A stretch of DNA of 64,000 bases from Mesorhizobium sp. INR15 (GTDB lineage: Bacteria; Pseudomonadota; Alphaproteobacteria; Rhizobiales; Rhizobiaceae), in contig NZ_CP045496.1 of NCBI RefSeq assembly GCF_015500075.1, positions 3,296,001 through 3,360,000 of the forward strand, read 5' to 3'. A program made the position numbers and the translations under genes. Position 1 is the stretch's first letter. Each line of letters begins with the position of its first letter. Positions 60,899 to 64,000 of this stretch are shown piece after piece. The notes beneath the pieces were generated by a model. The model saw only the letters and a list, made by a program, of their open reading frames with translations. It searched no databases and had not been told where the DNA came from.

Positions 60899-61774
60899 CT
60901 ATGGCTGCCGGTTGAAGAAGTCGACCAGCACAGGTGCGTGCGCCTTGGCCTTCAGCATGTGGTTCTGGCCGGCGAGCGTCACATAGCTGGCATTGGGCAA
61001 GGCCTCGGCCAGGGCGCGGTTGCCGTGCCGCATCCAGGCGGGGCTTTTCCCGCCATCGCTCACCAAAACCGGTGGCGTCACCGAAGCCCAGCGGCCTGAT
61101 ATCAGCGGCTTGCCCAACTGATCTCCGGCGACGATCGCGCCGTCATAGGGCAAGGTGCGAGCCACCGCCTTGAGCTTGCGCCAGATCGGTGTCAGCCGCA
61201 TCAGCGCGATCAACAGGCCAGGCATGCCGACGGATTTGAGGAAGGCGCGAACGGCTTCGCCAAGCTGTCCCGCCGCGACGGCTGCCCTGATGGCGGCCCA
61301 GTCGGCCTCGGTCGTCGCGCGGCTGCCGTCGACGATGAGCGGAGCTTCGTAAAGCGCCAGCTTCGTGATGCCGGGCAGGCGCGTGGTGGCCATCAGCGCC
61401 AGCATGGCGCCCGACGACATGCCCCAGACAAAGGCCTCGCCGCCGGCTGCCATGAGCACGGCCTCGATGTCCTCGACCTCGCGCTCGGTGTCGTAGGGTC
61501 TGGTGTCGCCACTTTCGCCACGGCCTCGGCGGTCATAGCTGTATACGGTGAAGTGGCCGCCCAATGCCTTCGCCAGCGGGCGGCTTGGGCCCATGCCCCG
61601 CCAGCAAAGGGCGCCATCGACGAGGATGAGCGGATGGCCGCTTCCGGTTCGCTCATAGGCGATTGGCGTGCCGTCCCGCGATATGGCTTTTCCGCCGGTC
61701 GCGGTGGTCTTGGGCAGGGCGCGGCTCTGAGCCGGCACGCCTCGGTTGACGGATGTTCGTGCTGCCTGTTCCAA
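60899..61774 (-). CDS. alpha/beta hydrolase
   Basis: The 291-residue alpha/beta hydrolase has its nucleophile elbow GMSSGAM (Ser, near 119). A likely acid Asp lies in LVSDGGKSP, and the His in AGQNHMLKAKAH (near 275). The early strand YSYDRRGRGESG is typical of the family. TTG 61774 has AAGGAG upstream at good spacing, so this non-ATG start is well supported. It is the third gene of the operon headed by the ArsR-type regulator. Confidence 0.9.
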   Translation of the reverse strand: MEQAARTSVNRGVPAQSRALPKTTATGGKAISRDGTPIAYERTGSGHPLILVDGALCWRGMGPSRPLAKALGGHFTVYSYDRRGRGESGDTRPYDTEREVEDIEAVLMAAGGEAFVWGMSSGAMLALMATTRLPGITKLALYEAPLIVDGSRATTEADWAAIRAAVAAGQLGEAVRAFLKSVGMPGLLIALMRLTPIWRKLKAVARTLPYDGAIVAGDQLGKPLISGRWASVTPPVLVSDGGKSPAWMRHGNRALAEALPNASYVTLAGQNHMLKAKAHAPVLVDFFNRQP

Positions 61775-61799
61775 GGCGCTCTCCTTTGTAGCAGGCCGA

Positions 61800-62315
61800 T
61801 TACGCGGTCGGCGGCTGGCCGGCGGCGGCGCTGTCGATCAGATGTTCCAGCCGGTCGAAGGTCTGCGTCCAGCCGCGTTGCATGCCCAACGCCAGCAGGC
61901 GCTCGCGGTCGGCGATGCTGGCCAGCGTCGCCTCGAAGCGGACATGGGTTCTGTCGCCTTCGGCGGTGAAGGTGATTGTGTGCAGGCCTTGTCCAGGCGG
62001 CTTGCCGGCCCACTCCAGCAATTCCGGATCCGGCTCGTCGGTATAGCTCAAAAGCTGGTTGGCGATGACGTCGACATAGCTGCCTTGGTTGCGATAGAGC
62101 GCGCCGCTTGCGGTCCGCATATCGATGCGCCAGCGGCCGCCGGCCCGCACGTCGAGCACGCAATGCGGGATGGTGCAGTCCTTGATACCCCACCATTGCG
62201 CCACCAGCAGCGGATCGGTCCACAGCCGGAACACCCTGTCGACCGAGGCGGCGAAGACCCGCTCGATGGCAAAGCCGCGCCTTTCGGCTGGTTCAATGGT
62301 TGGGCGCGCGCTCAT
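61800..62315 (-). CDS. SRPBCC (AHSA1-like) domain protein
   Basis: About 171 residues: FAIERVFAASVDRVFRLWTD at the start, VAQWWGIKDCTIPHCVLDVR, then WTQTFDRLEHLID near the end. All are typical of the AHSA1 START-like fold that encloses hydrophobic ligands. ATG 62315 overlaps the ArsR stop codon by four bases, so the two are translated together. ArsR-SRPBCC pairs are common in soil bacteria, but their ligand is rarely known. Confidence 0.9.
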   Translation of the reverse strand: MSARPTIEPAERRGFAIERVFAASVDRVFRLWTDPLLVAQWWGIKDCTIPHCVLDVRAGGRWRIDMRTASGALYRNQGSYVDVIANQLLSYTDEPDPELLEWAGKPPGQGLHTITFTAEGDRTHVRFEATLASIADRERLLALGMQRGWTQTFDRLEHLIDSAAAGQPPTA

Positions 62316-62644
62316 TTCACCTGATCCTGCCCGCGCCGCAGCAGATCCTCCATGCGGTCGAACCGCTCTTCCCACAGCTTCCTGTAGTCGGCCAGCCATT
62401 GGTCGATGTCGCGCAACGGGCTGATCTCGATGCGGCTGAGCCGCTTTTGCGCATCGCGGCTGCGCGTCACCAGGCCGGCCTGTTCAAGCACGCCGACATG
62501 TTTGGAGATGGCGCGCACGGTGAGCGCGAAGGGCTGGGCGAGTTCGGCGACAGAGGCCTCGCCGTCGAGCAGCCGGGCAAGAATGGCGCGGCGCGTCGGA
62601 TCGGCAAGGGCCGCGAATGTGTGATCAAGCGAGAGCTGAGGCAT
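62312..62644 (-). CDS. ArsR family winged-helix transcriptional regulator
   Basis: 110 residues with the ArsR fold: FAALADPTRRAILARLLDGE, VAELAQPFALTVRAISKHVG then VLEQAGLV, and RIEISPLRDIDQWL. No cysteine pair for metal binding is seen, so it is not a classical metal sensor. It heads the operon of SRPBCC, hydrolase and VOC genes and probably represses it through the tandem site at 62651-62682. Confidence 0.92.
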   Translation of the reverse strand: MPQLSLDHTFAALADPTRRAILARLLDGEASVAELAQPFALTVRAISKHVGVLEQAGLVTRSRDAQKRLSRIEISPLRDIDQWLADYRKLWEERFDRMEDLLRRGQDQVK

Positions 62645-62650
62645 TTCTTT

Positions 62651-62682
62651 GGAACCAATTAGTTCTGGAACTGATTAGTTCT
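62651..62682. promoter_or_regulatory. tandem operator of the ArsR-type operon
   Basis: Two adjacent 16-base units, GGAACCAATTAGTTCT and GGAACTGATTAGTTCT, differ at two positions. Each contains a GAAC...GTTC palindrome. They begin seven bases upstream of the ArsR start, where repressor binding would block transcription or translation. The remaining part of the 62645-62955 gap shows no gene. Confidence 0.68.
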
Positions 62683-62955
62683 ATAAAGAGATGAAACCCG
62701 CTCGTCAACAGCGGTGCTTGGTTCCTTGCCGCGAAGGCGCGGTCGACCGCCGACCAATCGAGCCAGCGGGACCTTGCACGGCGCATCGATTTAGATGCTG
62801 ATTCCCATGCCTTGATATCTCCGGGTGGTACGGCGGCTGCCGGCGCTAAAGGGGGCAAAGTCCGGTTGAATTCTTGCCCTGAACGGCAATGGAATTGTCG
62901 CGCCGCGCACAAGTATTTCGAACGCTGGACAAGGCCTGAATTGGTCCCCTACGGT

Positions 62956-63954
62956 ATGGCTCCATTTTGCTGGCGCGGACAGAAAAGGCCCTGCTTGAAA
63001 AAGAACGTCTTCTCATCGGCCGACCTGCCGTCACAACTCGACGACCGCGCCCGGTTCGCGCTCTGGCAGGACATCCACGTCGCCGAGATATGGTCGGTCG
63101 AATATGCCATTTCCGGCAACCGGCCCTTCGCGGCGGCGATCGAGGCAACCGCCATCGGGCCGCTGGTGCTCGGGCAAATGGCTGGAACGATCCAGCATGC
63201 CAGCCGCAAGGCCCGCAACATCGCCGATGATGGGCGCGATGGCTATCTCCTCTTGATCAACAACGGCGACACCAGGCTGAGCGGCGCCCAGGCCGGCCGC
63301 GATTACAGCGTCGGCAAGGGCGAGGCAGCGCTGGTCTCGGCCTCGGAAGCACTGGAAATGAGCGGCGGCGACAGCAATGTGTGGGCCAACATCGTCGTCC
63401 CGCGCGAGATCCTGGAGAATGCCTTCGCCCGGGTCGAGGACCGGCTGGCGCTGACCGTGGCGGCCGACAATGAGGCGCTCGGCATGCTCAGGCGCTATTG
63501 CAGCTTCCTGGAGACAGGCCCCGCGCTCGTCTCGCCGGACCTTGTCACCCATGCCACGGAAACGATCGTCGATCTCATCGGCCTGGAGACCGGGGCCAAG
63601 GGCGAGCCGGCCGAGCTTGCCGGCATGCGCGGCCTGCGCGCGGCAAGGCTGCAGGCCATACTGGACAAAATCCGCGACAACTTCGCCGATCCCGCCATCT
63701 CGGCCCAACAGGTCGCGCAGCAATTGCGGCTCTCCGTGCGCTATGTCCACGACCTCTTGCAGGAAACCGGGGCGAGCTTTGCCGAGCGCATTCTCGAGCT
63801 GCGCTTGCAGAGGGCCCGTCGCATGCTGTGCGACAGGCGCAACGACCGCATGCGTATCAGCGAGATCGCGCTGCTGAGCGGCTTCTCCGACGTTTCCTAT
63901 TTCAACCGCTGTTTCCGCCGCCGCTTCGGCTCGACCCCGAGCGGCGCCAGATAA
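62956..63954 (+). CDS. AraC family transcriptional regulator
   Basis: About 332 residues. An N-terminal ligand/oligomerisation domain (cupin-like AraC_binding_2 type, with LPSQLDDRARFALWQDIHVAE) is followed by an AraC helix-turn-helix pair in the last 100 residues. The HTH reads SAQQVAQQLRLSVRYVHDLL then RISEIALLSGFSDVSYFNRC. The frame is open from 62812. ATG 62956 is taken, but TTG 62995 (LKKNVFSSADLP) is also possible and better matches family N-termini. It is divergent from the ArsR operon; a target cannot be named. Confidence 0.88.
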   Translation: MAPFCWRGQKRPCLKKNVFSSADLPSQLDDRARFALWQDIHVAEIWSVEYAISGNRPFAAAIEATAIGPLVLGQMAGTIQHASRKARNIADDGRDGYLLLINNGDTRLSGAQAGRDYSVGKGEAALVSASEALEMSGGDSNVWANIVVPREILENAFARVEDRLALTVAADNEALGMLRRYCSFLETGPALVSPDLVTHATETIVDLIGLETGAKGEPAELAGMRGLRAARLQAILDKIRDNFADPAISAQQVAQQLRLSVRYVHDLLQETGASFAERILELRLQRARRMLCDRRNDRMRISEIALLSGFSDVSYFNRCFRRRFGSTPSGAR

Positions 63955-64000
63955 TCGGGCTGTCCAGCCGTGTCTGGTGTGCGGAACAGTCACACCGGCC

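Noticed and set aside
1..64000. tRNA, rRNA, riboswitch or complete insertion sequence
   Set aside because: None was recognised by eye; a covariance-model or transposase search would be needed to exclude them fully.

Overview
The window is high-GC, densely coded chromosomal DNA that looks like a Rhizobiales (Hyphomicrobiales) alphaproteobacterium, most likely close to Mesorhizobium. Support: several sugar-uptake and catabolism genes of rhizobial type with an RpiR-family regulator, a GTTC-N7-GTTC type LexA site in front of dinB (the alphaproteobacterial SOS box), many short palindromic intergenic repeats belonging to at least four families, and ordinary soil-bacterium gene content. I saw no rRNA, tRNA, CRISPR array, phage or complete insertion sequence.

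Layout. (1) 1-5.2 kb: the 3' part of an animal-type haem peroxidase gene, a small unknown gene, a SARP/BTAD-type activator with TPRs, and a stand-alone YcaO enzyme. This is the least familiar locus and the best candidate for an undescribed peptide- or protein-modifying system. (2) 5.2-16.1 kb: a sugar/polyol module. Genes on the minus strand run SDR, mannitol-dehydrogenase-like enzyme, TIM-barrel isomerase, then a two-permease CUT2-type ABC transporter. An RpiR/SIS repressor gene lies at its head, a GGAA-N6-TTCC site lies in front of the SDR, and a Gfo/Idh/MocA dehydrogenase diverges. (3) 16.1-23.4 kb: housekeeping and accessory genes (fatty-acid hydroxylase, RsgA, a lower-GC orphan gene, an FGGY-kinase remnant, L,D-transpeptidase, double cupin, DNA polymerase IV with its LexA box). 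(4) 23.4-27.4 kb: an HxlR/reductase divergent pair and an alkylation-response operon (ada, a small gene, ogt, a DUF2086-type 2OG-Fe(II) oxygenase). (5) 27.5-45.4 kb: PAP2 membrane enzyme, ester cyclase, PAS-GGDEF-EAL protein, BKACE enzyme, a possible D-amino-acid/peptide scavenging group (beta-lactamase-fold hydrolase, DppA-like binding protein, DauA-like oxidoreductase, LysR), an atypical SDR, a MauG-type dihaem protein divergent from an AcpA-type phosphoesterase, a DUF922 protease, and a MocR/PNPOx pair.

(6) 45.4-58.5 kb: an extracellular polysaccharide cluster. It holds an FAD enzyme, a beta-propeller protein, a Wzz/Wzc-like co-polymerase with a dead kinase domain, a VpsF-like polymerase, a TAT-exported GH5 hydrolase, two glycosyltransferases, a flippase and a FemAB-like acyltransferase. 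No priming transferase or outer-membrane Wza is present in the window. (7) 58.5-64 kb: GNAT protein, a fold-type I aminotransferase with a perfect operator palindrome, an ArsR-SRPBCC-hydrolase-VOC operon with a tandem operator, and an AraC regulator.

Start codons were chosen from ribosome-binding sites, overlaps and family N-termini. Several differ from the longest open frame and are explained entry by entry. Functions rest on motif recognition only, without database searches.
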